From Lepiota brunneoincarnata (taxonomy: Eukaryota; Basidiomycota; Agaricomycetes; Agaricales; Agaricaceae), in assembly GCA_023014365.1 (NCBI GenBank), contig JAEBUN010000015.1, positions 868,001 to 932,000 on the forward strand: 64,000 bases of DNA. The letters are read 5' to 3'. A program made the position numbers and the translations under genes. Shown piece after piece: positions 19,825 to 30,843 of the stretch (position 1 is its first letter; every line of letters starts with the position of its first letter). The notes below the pieces were generated by a model. That model was not told the origin of the DNA. It searched no databases and was given only the letters and a program-made list of their open reading frames with translations.

Positions 19825-20745
19825 ATGGCTACAGGAAAACTCAATTTCAACATCATTGACGTCTTCACCTCGACAAAATACCTCGGAAATCCGCTCGCCA
19901 TTGTCCAGGTCCCACCAGAAGTGTCCTCGAAATTAACGCAGGAACAAAAGCAGACAATTGCCCGCGAGTTTAATCTCGCCGAAACAGTCTTCTTGCACCA
20001 GAATCCGACCGACGCTTCTCCCAACGTGCCCGTGAAGATTGACATCTTCACTACGGAGGAAGAGCTGCCTTTTGCCGGACATCCCACTGTTGGCTCAAGT
20101 TGGTTCTTGCTTAACGGGCCGGGAAGCGTTGGTACCAATCGCCAAGCACTCACGCTGAAGATAAAGGCGGGCGATATACCAGTAGTTCGACAGGAGGGTT
20201 CTGGGAGGGTCAGGCTACAGGTTCCTATCGATTTCAAGGAACATGCGCCTGTTGAAGTTAGATCTTTCAAATCCCCGCAGGCGAACCTCCGATCAGAGGA
20301 CTATGCGAATGGACTAGAGGGTGCAGAGGCTGTGGCATCGATAGTCAAAGGCATGACTTTTGTCTTGCTCAAGCTGAACTCGGAAGACGCGCTGGGGAGG
20401 TTGCGAGGGGTAACCGAGAGGATTGAACTGTCGGGTCTTGGGGAATGGGAAGGTCTTGTGGGATTGTATGCGTTCTACGAGAGGGAAGATGGGGTTGTTA
20501 GGACTAGGATGTTGAGAGGAGCTATAGAGGACCCGGCGACTGGATCTGCGGCGTCGACTCTTGGTGGATGGCTTGGAAGGAACAGGGGCCCAGGGAAATG
20601 GAAGTTTGATATAATACAGGGTGTGGAGATGGGGAGAAAAAGTGAGATCGAGGTGCAGGTCGAAGTTGGGGATTATGGGGAGGTCAAGAAAATCGAACTT
20701 GGTGGAGAAGCGGTGGATGTCATTGAGGGTGTGGTGACTCTGTAA
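19825..20745 (+). CDS. PhzF-family (phenazine biosynthesis-like) isomerase/epimerase
   Basis: This is a single exon of 306 codons starting MATGKLNFNIIDVFTS. The PhzF/diaminopimelate-epimerase fold is marked by the N-terminal YLGNPLAIV motif, FNLAETVF with the glutamate that acts as catalytic base in PhzF, DIFTTEEELPFAGHPTVGSS, and the C-terminal EDPATGSAASTLGGWL loop. Family members isomerise small metabolites; most fungal members have no known substrate, and the name does not imply phenazine production. The length is normal and the frame is open throughout. I chose ATG at 19825 over the upstream in-frame GTG at 19819. Confidence 0.95.
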   Translation: MATGKLNFNIIDVFTSTKYLGNPLAIVQVPPEVSSKLTQEQKQTIAREFNLAETVFLHQNPTDASPNVPVKIDIFTTEEELPFAGHPTVGSSWFLLNGPGSVGTNRQALTLKIKAGDIPVVRQEGSGRVRLQVPIDFKEHAPVEVRSFKSPQANLRSEDYANGLEGAEAVASIVKGMTFVLLKLNSEDALGRLRGVTERIELSGLGEWEGLVGLYAFYEREDGVVRTRMLRGAIEDPATGSAASTLGGWLGRNRGPGKWKFDIIQGVEMGRKSEIEVQVEVGDYGEVKKIELGGEAVDVIEGVVTL

Positions 20746-22655
20746 TGGTGTGAGAGTGGTCTGAATGAATGATGCGTAGTTTGCGAGGAAACTTATTTCC
20801 CAGCTTTTGAAGGTCTAATCCCCGTCTGCGCGGGCCTCGGCGTGTTCATTACATGCTAAATGACTTTGAGACATTCGCCAGGTCCGACGAAAGCAGATCA
20901 ACCAATCTAGTTGTCAAAACGGAATCAACACAGTCCGTATATAATTAAATCAGCGTACTTATAACGCAGCAAAAGCTTTTTGAATTTATCGCCTCTCAGA
21001 CAGTTACATGCACCCCAATATAATTTACCACTACTGACGCATGACTAGGACTCTGATTGCGCTACCTCTTGCATCGGGTGGGATTTATTCTTCACCCAGG
21101 CCCGATGGATTTCTGAAGTATATAGGCTCCCTCCCTGCGGTTGTAATATCCTGACTGAACGACCCTGATGCCAGTATTCCGGAATCGCAAGCTTACACGG
21201 ATGGTCAAGCATTTGGACACGATCATGCCAAGTCTGGAAGGGGACATTAACGAGGACGGATGTCAGCAATCTCCAATATCAGTGCGTCCAGCTCTTGATA
21301 TGGTAGAGGCTGGTCGAAGTGCCGAATATTCAAGTTGCCAATGGCCCATCGGTATTCGGGATACTAGCCACTGCCTCCTTGTTAGCTTCAGCTAAATAGT
21401 ACAGTAGTGGTGCGGTTTTATTCGTTTGTGTGGATTATACAAGAGACAATGATTGTGTCACTGCCTGGGATCCGGCTGTCTGAGAAAGGGGCCCGAAAAT
21501 GAATCTAGTGTGTCCAGGATTACAGCGTGGCTGGGAATGTTTCTGCTGGGAATGTTTCTATCTACAGATGTAGGGAACCAAAAGGATGAACCAAAAGCGC
21601 AAGAGGGCGAGCAAGGGGAGGGTGGATGAGAGGCTCCAGGTGGAGGGAATAGAGACGGTCCTGAAAGTATTTTTGCGTTGGCGAGGGAAGTCGTAAGGCG
21701 GCTTGGCTGGGTTCTGGTTAGCGGATGTGTGGTATTGGTGGCGAGGATGTAAGTTAGCGGCATGGAAAGCGGCGCGGCTTTGTGTGTTTGCCTTTCAGAG
21801 GTCAACCATACAGACAAGGTCGACCAGATATGTTGAATAATAGTTATGACAATGGTTTCCTCCATGTCACCACGCTACCTTTGGTGGCAGCATGCCAATG
21901 AATCCGCTCCATACCTATCCCTTCGCCATCCTCACTCGAGTCTCCCCCTACAACAAGGTCGATCCCCTCAGAAATCGCTACCACTTTTCCGGGAGAAAGG
22001 TGCCTCCTAACGTTTTCTTTGTATGGCCGCTCTCCAGCTCATCTTTAGGTGGGGCCAATCCGATTAACTTCGACTGTTTTCGCCTGATGTGGAGTGTTTT
22101 GGCAGTCGAGCTGCTTGCTCCACCAGATCACGATGAACGTTTCCAACGCCCCTCACGCTACCTCTCGCCTCCTATTATAAAACCCCCTCCATATGTTGGA
22201 TTGGTAATCATTAATCAGCCTGGATCGCCAACTTCGATGCCGATGCCGAAGATCAATCATAGAACCCAGGAGAGCTCGATAGGATCTTTCACGAATTTGT
22301 GAACGCGAAACATGTCGGTAGTCACATCAATGTATCCCGGAAGACAAAAATCATTGGATGCTCGGCACCGCTGGACACGATTATATTCCGCGACCGAGCT
22401 GCTCACTCAGGTGTGAGTCATGGTAAATTCGGTGTATGTGTTTATGGTCCCTCCACAGCAGCCAAGAATATATCGTGTGACGATATGCCCCTAAAATAAC
22501 TTGAACTGACAAACAAGGGAAGTGTGTCTGATAGGGAAGGAATTTGGCATAGCCAACGAAGGACACACGCGGTCCTTAAGCGAGTTCAAATACCTCATGA
22601 AATCAAACCCGTTCACATCACACTAACTCCGTCGCGTTGGCCTGGAGCGACATGG
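20746..22655. other. Intergenic region without a convincing gene
   Basis: This 1.9-kb stretch contains only short frames without recognisable motifs. The longest, on the minus strand at 21458-21865, is Ser/Thr/Pro-rich and has no family signal. A short tandem duplication (GGGAATGTTTCT twice) lies near 21533-21558. Nothing else was identified. Confidence 0.5.
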
Positions 22656-23964
22656 ATGCCGGGGACATACCCTTGCTCCCAAATTTGCTCCCCAACCCAG
22701 ATCTATCCCAATCACCTCTCACCCGCTGAGGCCACCCAATTCGAGGTCGCAAGATATGTCTATCTGCTCGTTCTCGGTGTGGGTTACCAACGGGCCTTCT
22801 ATAGCTTGCTCTGATATGTCCTGCCTTCCAGGCCACCATATGGGACATCCTTGTATATATTCCTGATGACTTGGGGATTCTAGGCGGAAACATTGGGCTA
22901 CTGAGATTATGCTTCGTGTTCGTGAGGTCAGTCTACTAAGCATCCCCGAGGAATAACGGCCTGCTGAACTATGGACAGAACACTCGCGACGACCTACATT
23001 GTTATCTCCGTTATTGTGCAGAGTGCGTGGTTAAATGCTTAAAGACGAGGGGACTCAGCGTGAGCATCCAGTATTTCTCTAGCTCATCCCGTCCCGTACT
23101 GTGAACCATTGGAGCTGGCTGCGGGCATTATAACCTTCCTCTTGACGGCCTGTTCCTCAATTCCGTTTCTCCTGCGTGTCCAAGCCATTTACGCAGGCAA
23201 TCGATTGGCCCGGCGGCTTTTCTTTTGTTTGTGGTTTGTCAACAGTGGTATTGGGGTTGTTGTACCGATCGGGACGCACGCGCGCCATATTCACAAAACT
23301 GGCTACTGCGCCACTTACAAGGTTGAAAGCTATGTCTCTCTCAGCAAGTTTTCATCTGTAGTATTCGATACTGTCATCTTTGTTGCGACTTCGTACAAGA
23401 TCTCATCGACCTACAACATTCTCAATACAGGCGTTTCCTGGGATACAATCATTTTCGGGAAAGGGCTTCCACGTCTATCACGCGCAATACTGCGAAGCGG
23501 CCAGCAATATTATATGTCAGAATTTTTGGTTCAAGCTTGATTTCAGGTCCGCTGACCCGAGGCGCAGAGTCATTGTTGTAGCCAACATCCTCACTGGTGT
23601 TTTACTCAGTACTCCATCCGTTCCCCCAATCTATCGCAGGATGCTCGGGGTCCCATCCACCGCCTTGAATGTTTCCATGACGTGTCGCATCTTTCGGTAC
23701 GTGAGGAAGCACGGTTATGATAGCCCGAGGGCAGCTATTCCTGTCCTCTCCGATTTCAGTCCCCCCTCAGAAGATACCACACCATATATACCCAGGGAAA
23801 TTCGCACTCAACTATACCCGGCCACCATTGTCTCCAGAGGTCCGGCTCGAGTCAGAGCTGGGGCTGGCACAGAGGTTCTCGGACACGGGTCCAAGTGTGG
23901 ACATTCCTCCTCAACCACAGAGAGTCGCAGCATAAAGAGCTCACGACTGAGTTCAGAACCATAA
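22656..23964 (+). CDS. Agaricomycete-specific seven-transmembrane protein (copy 1)
   Basis: Exon joins give an in-frame membrane protein: LSPAEATQFEVARYVYLLVLG, ATIWDILVYIPDDLGIL, then TLATTYIVISVIVQ, PYCEPLELAAGIITFLLTACSSIPFLLRVQAIYAGNRL, FFCLWFVNSGIGVVVPIGTHARHI, SYVSLSKFSSVVFDTVIFVATSYKI, LPRLSRAILRSGQQYYM and a last helix with a cytoplasmic tail. The hydrophobic pattern suggests seven helices. The family is large in mushroom genomes and has no assigned function. A paralogue lies at 33225-34430 with the same intron positions. The start is taken by alignment to that copy. The tail after about residue 270 is open in two frames, so the stop at 23964 is uncertain. Confidence 0.75.
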
Positions 23965-24337
23965 AGTTCACCCCTTTTTTCCCCTTTCGATTTCATCATG
24001 GATTCTAGTACTCTTCTGGGCATTAGTTTGGCATCACAACGATCACATAGCTTTATTGTCAATGTATGGCATATTTCCAGCAAGTTCTTGAAATTACCTT
24101 ATAATTCGCTCCAAAGTAGGCTTGGGGCACTTTTATAGAGCCCTAGCAGTAGAGGTTCGAGCATGCGATAAACTCTGGAAAAGTCGAAAACCGTACCCGA
24201 TCCGGCATCAGCTGTTGTTTGGCAAAGGCGTTCGGACAAAACATCCAAATGATAACCGAGAAAAAGCTTGAGTGGAGGACTTTTGTTTAAAGCCCTCCGA
24301 TACCTCTACTCCCACAACCCCTGTACGTCTAGTCGTA

Positions 24338-27300
24338 ATGGGCCTCGGAAAACGAAAGGAGCGAGAAGAGGAAAATCAGTCCGAGGCCCCGGCTGCCTCG
24401 TCCTCTCACGGGTGAGTTAGTCCCGATCGACTCCCCACCAAGTTCTGCGCTTGACTGGGCACCAGATCGACCTTGTTCGTTTCTAATCTCCCGTATACCG
24501 CCACTTCTATCGATTTGCAAACCTTTCTTTTCGGATATAGCCCCTGTTCGGTCGGCATTTGTAGTCACAGAGCACGGAACCGGTGTCTCCAAGGGAGTCG
24601 GATATGTATCCTTTTCGATTGAAAGAGGATGCTGAGTCTGCATATAACAAATTCTCGAAAGAGGGTGTCACTTTAGCTGGAAGGAAATTGAGGGTGGATT
24701 GGGCTGAACACAAGGTGCCTATGGATCGTCGTTATATCTTGCGGACAGGGTTTTCATTGTCCATCTCTCATTTTTTTTTTCGGGAGTAGTCCAAACACAA
24801 GGAAAAGGATCCTGCTGTGAAAATAGAACCGAAAGCCAGACCGAAACCTCACCCTCCGACTCGAAAAGCACCACATGATCCAACTGCCATTCGGACCATT
24901 GTCGTCTCTGGATTGCCCACACCCCTCGATTCAAGACAGCTCTGGAAGAAATTCCGGAAATACGAGGGCGCGGAAAAGGTCGACTGGCCGTACAAGTTGG
25001 AGGACGGCTCTGAGGATCCTAGCGTTGGTGCGTCTCAGATACTTATCTGGTTGAGCATTTCCACTAAGCGAAAATTTGGTCGATTTAGCGCATGTTCTAT
25101 TTTCTACACCCGCAGCGGCAAACAATGCCGTCGACAAACTCCATGCACACGTCTTCAAAGGAGCATTACTCTCAGTGACGCTTAAAAAGCGATTGGAAGC
25201 TTTGGCCAAGGCTGTCATGAAACCGAACGCGAAAGAGGGTGAAGAAAAACTCGCAACGTTTGCACCGAGTCATGCTAGTCGTCTCATCGTCCGTAATTTG
25301 CCTTTCAATATAACGGATCAAGACCTTCGAACGTTATTTCTTCCCTATGGCCCAATTCACTCTATTCATATCCCTACAGTCAAAGACCCTGCTACGGAGG
25401 TCAAGACGGAAAATGAGGATAGCGAACCAAAATCCAAGTCCCGAGCCAGAGGTTTCGCGTTTGTGTGGATGCTGAGCAAAAAGGACGCGGAGAGAGCAAT
25501 CGAGGGGTGTAATGGGAAACTCGTGCGAGCGGGGACGGCTGAGGCCCTTATTTCGGATAAGCAGAAGAAGAAGAAGCAAAAACGGTTGGAGAAGAAATTA
25601 CGGAACGCAGGAGAGGTCAAAGAGGAAGAAGGTGAAGGTCAGGGTGAAGGAGAGGGAGGTCAGAATGGAACTGAAAGCAGAGAGAAGATGTCGGAGAGAG
25701 TTATCGCGGTTGATTGGGCCTTGAGCAAGGATAAATGGGAAGAGGAAAAGGCGAAGATTGGGCAGGAGCTTAACAGTGACGCCGAAGATGCCGAGGCAAG
25801 TAGCGAAGACGATGAGGACACTGAGGATGAGGATGGAGTTATAGGGGTACATTCTGGTGGGAGTGAGGGTGATGAAGGAAGTGATGAGTCAGGGGAGGAA
25901 TCGGAGAGTGATAGAGAGAACCCCGTTAAACCGCAACTTCCAGCTCCCGAGGTCGGCACAACATTATTTATTCGGAATGTTCCCTTCGCTGCTACGGATG
26001 ATGAGTTACGGGAACTGTGAGTCGGCCTATCTCAGTCGCATGTTATCGGTCATTCAAGGTTCGTTAGCTTCCGCAGGTTTGGTGCATTACGCTATGCTCG
26101 AATCACTATGGACTCTGCAACGGGTCGATCCCGCGGAACTGGCTTCGCTTGTTTCTGGAACAAGGAGGATGCAGATAAAGCCATTGAGCAGAGTGAACTG
26201 CTACGAAAGGAAACATCAGGGAACACGCCTACTGTAAGCTCTCGATCATTTTAAAGGCTTGGCTTGACAAATGTTTTTCAGCCTGCTAAAAGGAACCCGT
26301 TTATCTTACCTTCAATCCTGACACCTGATCCCTCTTCAAGCTTGGCCCAGAGTCTGGTGCTACATGGTCGGACACTGGACGTAGTGAGAGCCGTTACAAG
26401 GGACGAAGCCGGTATATTAAAGGAAGCGGGAGAGAAGGCACGTCAGAAAGCGGATAAACGAAATATGTACCTTTTGAAGGAGGGAGGTTGGTCATGACCC
26501 TTTGTCGTCTGACCTTAAGCTGAGCTGATGTCAATCCATCTAGTTATACTACCGAATTCCTCCCAGGCTCAGGATCTTGCGCCCGCAGACCTGGAACGAA
26601 GGGTGAACTCCCACAATGCCCGCCGAGCACTGTTGAAGTCCAACCCTTCTTTGTTCATATCCCGCACCCGGTTAAGTGTGCGACAGATACCATTATTCGT
26701 GACTGAGCGTTTACTCAAGCGCTTAGCACTACATGCTGTCCGCACTTTTGAGTCCGAGGTTAAGCAAGGGAGTAGGGATGGATTAACACCAGATGAACTT
26801 GCCAATCCACCACCGACTGCCGAGGACGGAGACGACAAGCCATCTAAACAGCGCAGACGCCTTAGTGGCCGTGCGACTGGTGTTAAACAAGCGAAAATTG
26901 TCCGTCAGCAAGATCGTGTTGACCCTATTACTGGCAAAGGGCGAAGCAAGGGTTACGGTTTCGTCGAGATGCACAAACACTCGGACGCTTTGCGGGTGTT
27001 GCGGTGGGCGAATTCCAATCCTAGTATGGGGCCCCTGTTTGAGCAGTGGCACAAGGAAGAGCTGCAGGAATTATTGAAGTCAGAGGAGGCGAAGGACGTG
27101 GCGGATAGGGATGACGCGAGGGTGAAGAGAATCAAGGATGACATCGAGAATGGGCCGGCAAAAAAGGGGAAGGCATCGCTCATTGTAGAGTTCTCAATTG
27201 AGAACATTCAGGTCGTAAAGAGGAGGAATGTGAAGCAGACGGAGAATTCAGCGGTGAGCAGTAATTTTCTGTTTGATGACTACACATGATTTTTATATAT

Positions 27301-27535
27301 TTAAATCCAGGTTGTTGACGCGAACCAACAAAAGAAGCGCAAGTCACGGAGTGAGTCCCCTGAGAAAAAAGAAAAGATTGGCGAGCCTTCACCGAAGAAG
27401 AAAAGAAGACTTTCGACAGGAGGCGTCAAGGTGGAGACTGGAAAGAAAGCATCAGAGCCCAGGGCTGGTCCGTCAGTTGGACAGATCATTGGTCGGAAGC
27501 GCAAGGAGAGGAATAAAGGCAAAAATAGGAGTTGA
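24338..27535 (+). CDS. nop4: Nop4/RBM28-type nucleolar RNA-binding protein with several RRMs
   Basis: This protein is required in yeast and animals for 60S ribosome-subunit maturation. The order is: MGLGKRKEREEE, RRM1 (STLFVSNLPYTATSIDL...GVGYVSF...LRVDWAEHK), RRM2 (RTIVVSGLPTPLDSRQLWKKF), RRM3 (SRLIVRNLPFNITDQDLRTLFLPYG...RGFAFVWM), a long acidic linker (SEDDEDTEDEDG), RRM4 (TTLFIRNVPFAATDDELREL...GTGFACFW), a final RRM-like part with ISRTRLSVRQIP and KGYGFVEM, and a Lys-rich nuclear-targeting tail ending GQIIGRKRKERNKGKNRS. Six to eight introns were placed. RRM1 needs two +1 frame corrections, within 24521-24530 and 24611-24630, both near short T runs. The rest is clean. Confidence 0.92.
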
Positions 27536-28108
27536 GCGTGTTACCAACTATGGATACATGACATAATGCAAGCCGTGGGAGTTTGGGGTACACCCCCCAC
27601 TTGTAAGCTGTTGAACACCTCAGATACCCCTACCTTCAATTGAAGAGGATGCCACCACCTGGAACGTACAAGCAGAGAAACCCGGAATCAAACATCATAG
27701 TCACGATAAAATATGGAGGGCTCAAGGCAACTCAGTTTTTCTCCAAGTACACACCGCAGGCATACAGACAACTCATGGACGACTTGACGGTTCTTGGCGT
27801 TCCGCATCCTAAAAGATACAACATCATCTTTTTATCTCATGGAACTTTGGAATTTTTTTGGCCTATTTATGACAAGGTGCGACGGGTAGTCTACCTTCCC
27901 CACCCGGATTGAATCCGAAGTCAACATTCCAGGGGATGTTTGTTATCAACCTGACCAGGAAAATATCCCTCCCACGAGAGGGAGAATTCAAGAACGAACA
28001 ACTCGCATTAAGACATGGGTTATCAATGTATTCAGACAAATTCTCTTTATCCTTCTTAAGAGTGCTCACTACTTCTTTTGCTTCTATCGTTCTTACATCA
28101 GTTCCAGC
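27536..28108. other. Intergenic region with an unassigned short frame
   Basis: A plus-strand frame around 27650-27912 encodes about 85 residues (MPPPGTYKQRNPESNIIV...) with no recognised domain or partner exon. It could be an upstream exon of the following gene or a chance frame. Confidence 0.3.
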
Positions 28109-29324
28109 ATGACCATCCGGGAAGACAAGTATTACGTTCCTTACCCCGAGCCTCAGGATCCCATGCCACGATCCCCCAACATGCGACCACCACCGTACGA
28201 TCAATATCCTAAACGTGTGCCCACCAGGCCGACCGCTGAAAGATTCCACCCGTATTCTCGCTCGGCCTATCACACTAACGGCCGCCACCCGATGAAGTCC
28301 AACCCGCCGATGTTCAACAACCTGCAATCATCCGCCCAATCCCAAGCCCCACGAGACAGCCCCCCGTCCAATGCACAAGCCGCACAGCTGTTCTTAGACG
28401 AGATACAGACTTCTTTGGGACCTCCCAAACAACCAAAACTGGAACCAGTAGAAACAACCATACCTTTTGCAGTCAGATATATCTACTTTCTTCTTGACCT
28501 GCTCACTTCTGACGTGCTGATAGCCAGTCCACCAACGCCCTCTGGGGCCAGCAGCTAACCAGGTGACCGGTGCCACGTCAATTGACTTTTGACCTACTTA
28601 TCGACACAACACTTAGGAACAAATTTCACCCTTTACCCCGCCGCGGTCGGCGGGTGGACCAAACCAGAACCGCGCAACAATGGCACCATACATTACCGAT
28701 CTCACACCCGAAATGGAGGCGCCGGCGGTGGCCCGACGGACCCCGTCCAGTACCTCGGGTCCTACTCGCTTTCGTGAACCTTTAACTCCTGACACTCCTG
28801 CACCGGCTCCCACTCGGCTACCTCCTTTGAACGTGTCTCCACAAGTGCAAGAAAATCCTCCTGGTCTTACACTATCGTCACGTGGTTCATCACCAAAGCC
28901 AACTGATCTACCAACCGTTCAACATCTCACCAGAGAGCTCTCCGAGCTGAGGAATCAAATTACCACAGCTGTTGAAAAAGAACGTTCCATCGTAGAACAA
29001 CTACGCCTGCTGGATGCGGCTCATATTCCCCCTCAGACATCTTTTGGCAATACTGAAAGCGAGTTTGGCGAGTCGCGTCTCCTAGCGATCCAAATCCAGT
29101 CCTGACATTGATTTACAGTCTCGAAGACGCAGTTAATGAAGGTCCAGGAGGAGCTGGAATCTGAGCGCACCAAGCGGCTAGAAATGGAAAATATACTCAA
29201 GGATGTGGAACGAGAATGTAAAGAACCGTTCATCGTCCCGGCTTTACTGGAAGCCTTCGTGAAGATTTCTCAGACTACGACGGCGGCTATACATCACGCG
29301 CGCACACCAAACACAAATTGGTAG
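28109..29324 (+). CDS. Proline-rich coiled-coil protein of unknown function
   Basis: No family was recognised. The first exon is rich in Pro, Tyr and Arg (MTIREDKYYVPYPEPQDPMPRSPNMRPPPYDQYPKR). The second and third exons are Pro/Thr/Ser-rich and disordered (EQISPFTPPRSAGG..., PLTPDTPAPAPTRLPPL). The last third is helical with heptad-like spacing (LTRELSELRNQITTAVEKERSIVEQLRLL, then LMKVQEELESERTKRLEMENILKDVEREC), so a coiled coil is likely. The frame is continuous when introns of 52 nt (ending TGATAG near 28526), about 55 nt (starting CAG|GTGACC) and 42 nt are removed. The apparent TAA at 28556 is then out of frame. A scaffold or nuclear role is possible but unsupported. It converges on the GH7 gene, 99 bp away. 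Confidence 0.6.
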
Positions 29325-29423
29325 TGATGTGTTCACGAATCCCCAATTGGGGGATTATTTGGAGCTCCAAACTTCCAACTCTCATTTTATTCTAACCACT
29401 TATATACAGGGAACTGCCGACGT

Positions 29424-30843
29424 CTAGCTGGTGAAGGTCGTTCCAATATCGCCAAACCTAATGTTTGAAAACGAAACAGAAGCACTAGCAGCCGAATTCT
29501 CGACATCACTGGGGACTCCGGACGACGTCGGGCAGGTTCCACGAGCGATTCCGGGCTTGGACGCATCACCATCAGTCGGATAGTTGCTATCCAGCCACAG
29601 CATATTCGCAGTATGGTCGTCCCACACACTCATTACCAACACCATTCCGTTCTGCATCGCCCTGCCCATCTGCGCCATACCTCCGTGGTTACCGAAGCTG
29701 TTGGTATCTCCGAACGCGCTCTTCTGGGAGTCACAAAAGTCTTGTGTGAGCGAGTCAAAAGCATCCATCCCTGGGACGTTCGTCTTGGAATTGGCGATGA
29801 CTTGGCCGTTTTGGACATACAACCTGCGTATCTCGCTGAGTGTTCCTGATGTCGAGTTGTTGTTGGTCAGGAACTGAGTGACAACGGTGAACTTGGAACT
29901 AGTGTCGACGGTCATTCCCTTGCCGTAGAACGACTTGTCGCCCATAGCGGAAGGAGTTAAAATCGCAGCCGTCGGGATCGCAAACCCCGCTGTACCGATC
30001 ATCGATGGCACAGTCCGCGCCCTCACAGCGAGTTTGACCGTTGACATTGCAGGGGTGGGGGGTGTAGGCAGCGGAAACCGAGTTGGCCTCCCAGACATCC
30101 ATCTCTCCACAGCAGGTACCGAAGCTCCCGGTTCCTGCGTTTGGATCGTTGTCCGATGGTTCCCAGCCCTCTACGTTAGCCTTGATGCCACCGTCAGCGC
30201 AAAACTCGCTCCAGCCACAAGCTTGGATGCTTACCTCGCCGTTGATGAATTTGATATCTCGTGGACACTGGGAATCGCAGTATCCGGTGCCATACTTGGC
30301 ACCAGCTTTGTTGCCGGCATACTTGGACATCCCACCATCTGCGTCCATCTCTGAAAAGTATAGAGCGCCATTCAGGCCGCATGGGAGACCAGAGAGGTCG
30401 ACGTCGAAGCTGAACTCCTTGTTGAGAAGTTGGAACATCTCGTAGTTGGACTCGTCGGCCAGGAGGTAGACACGCGACCCCACATTCTTTTGCTGGCCGT
30501 TGGTGATGAATTTCAGGGTGAGGGCATTCCCACTAGTGGTGATGCCGTAGGTGCCAGAGTAATCCGCACCGTCGATGGCGCAGTTCTGGACACAGGTCAC
30601 ACCATCTGGACACAGAGATGTGTCCCAGGTGTTTCCCGTGTAGCAGTTGGTGAAGCCCTGGGTTGTGTGAGTCCAACGCCAGTTTGCATCGAGGACGACG
30701 CTTCCAGACACAGACTGGCAACCGCTGCTGGTGCACCGTTGCCAAGAGAGAGAGGGGTGGCTCTCAGCCTGTTGAGTGCCGACCTGTTGGCCGCAAACAA
30801 CTGCAAGCAGGGAGAATACCAAGAGTGCTGATTTACGGAACAT
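29424..30843 (-). CDS. cbh1: GH7 cellobiohydrolase (catalytic core only), one +1 frame jump
   Basis: This secreted reducing-end cellobiohydrolase degrades crystalline cellulose. Signal peptide [18 protein letters not shown] is followed by [19 protein letters not shown], close to white-rot Cel7 enzymes. The catalytic motif [10 protein letters not shown] carries nucleophile, Asp and acid/base in E-x-D-x-x-E. Conserved features include [50 protein letters not shown] and the end [15 protein letters not shown]. There is no linker or cellulose-binding module, so it is a core-only form of about 470 residues, and no intron is needed. The frame breaks once at 29946: FNSFR and [10 protein letters not shown] are adjacent in the family, but here CGC-T-ATG has one surplus base. 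Confidence 0.95.

Noticed and set aside
19819..19827. Upstream GTG start for the PhzF-like protein
   Set aside because: A normal ATG two codons downstream matches the usual eukaryotic start and loses nothing conserved.
28526..28560. Apparent +1 jump at AGC-TAA in the proline-rich coiled-coil gene
   Set aside because: Removing a 52-nt intron that ends TGATAG changes the phase, so exon 2 reads PVHQRPLGPAANQ without any stop. No frame jump is needed.
29584..30354. Long plus-strand frames opposite the GH7 gene
   Set aside because: They are antisense shadows of a G+C-rich, codon-biased coding strand.
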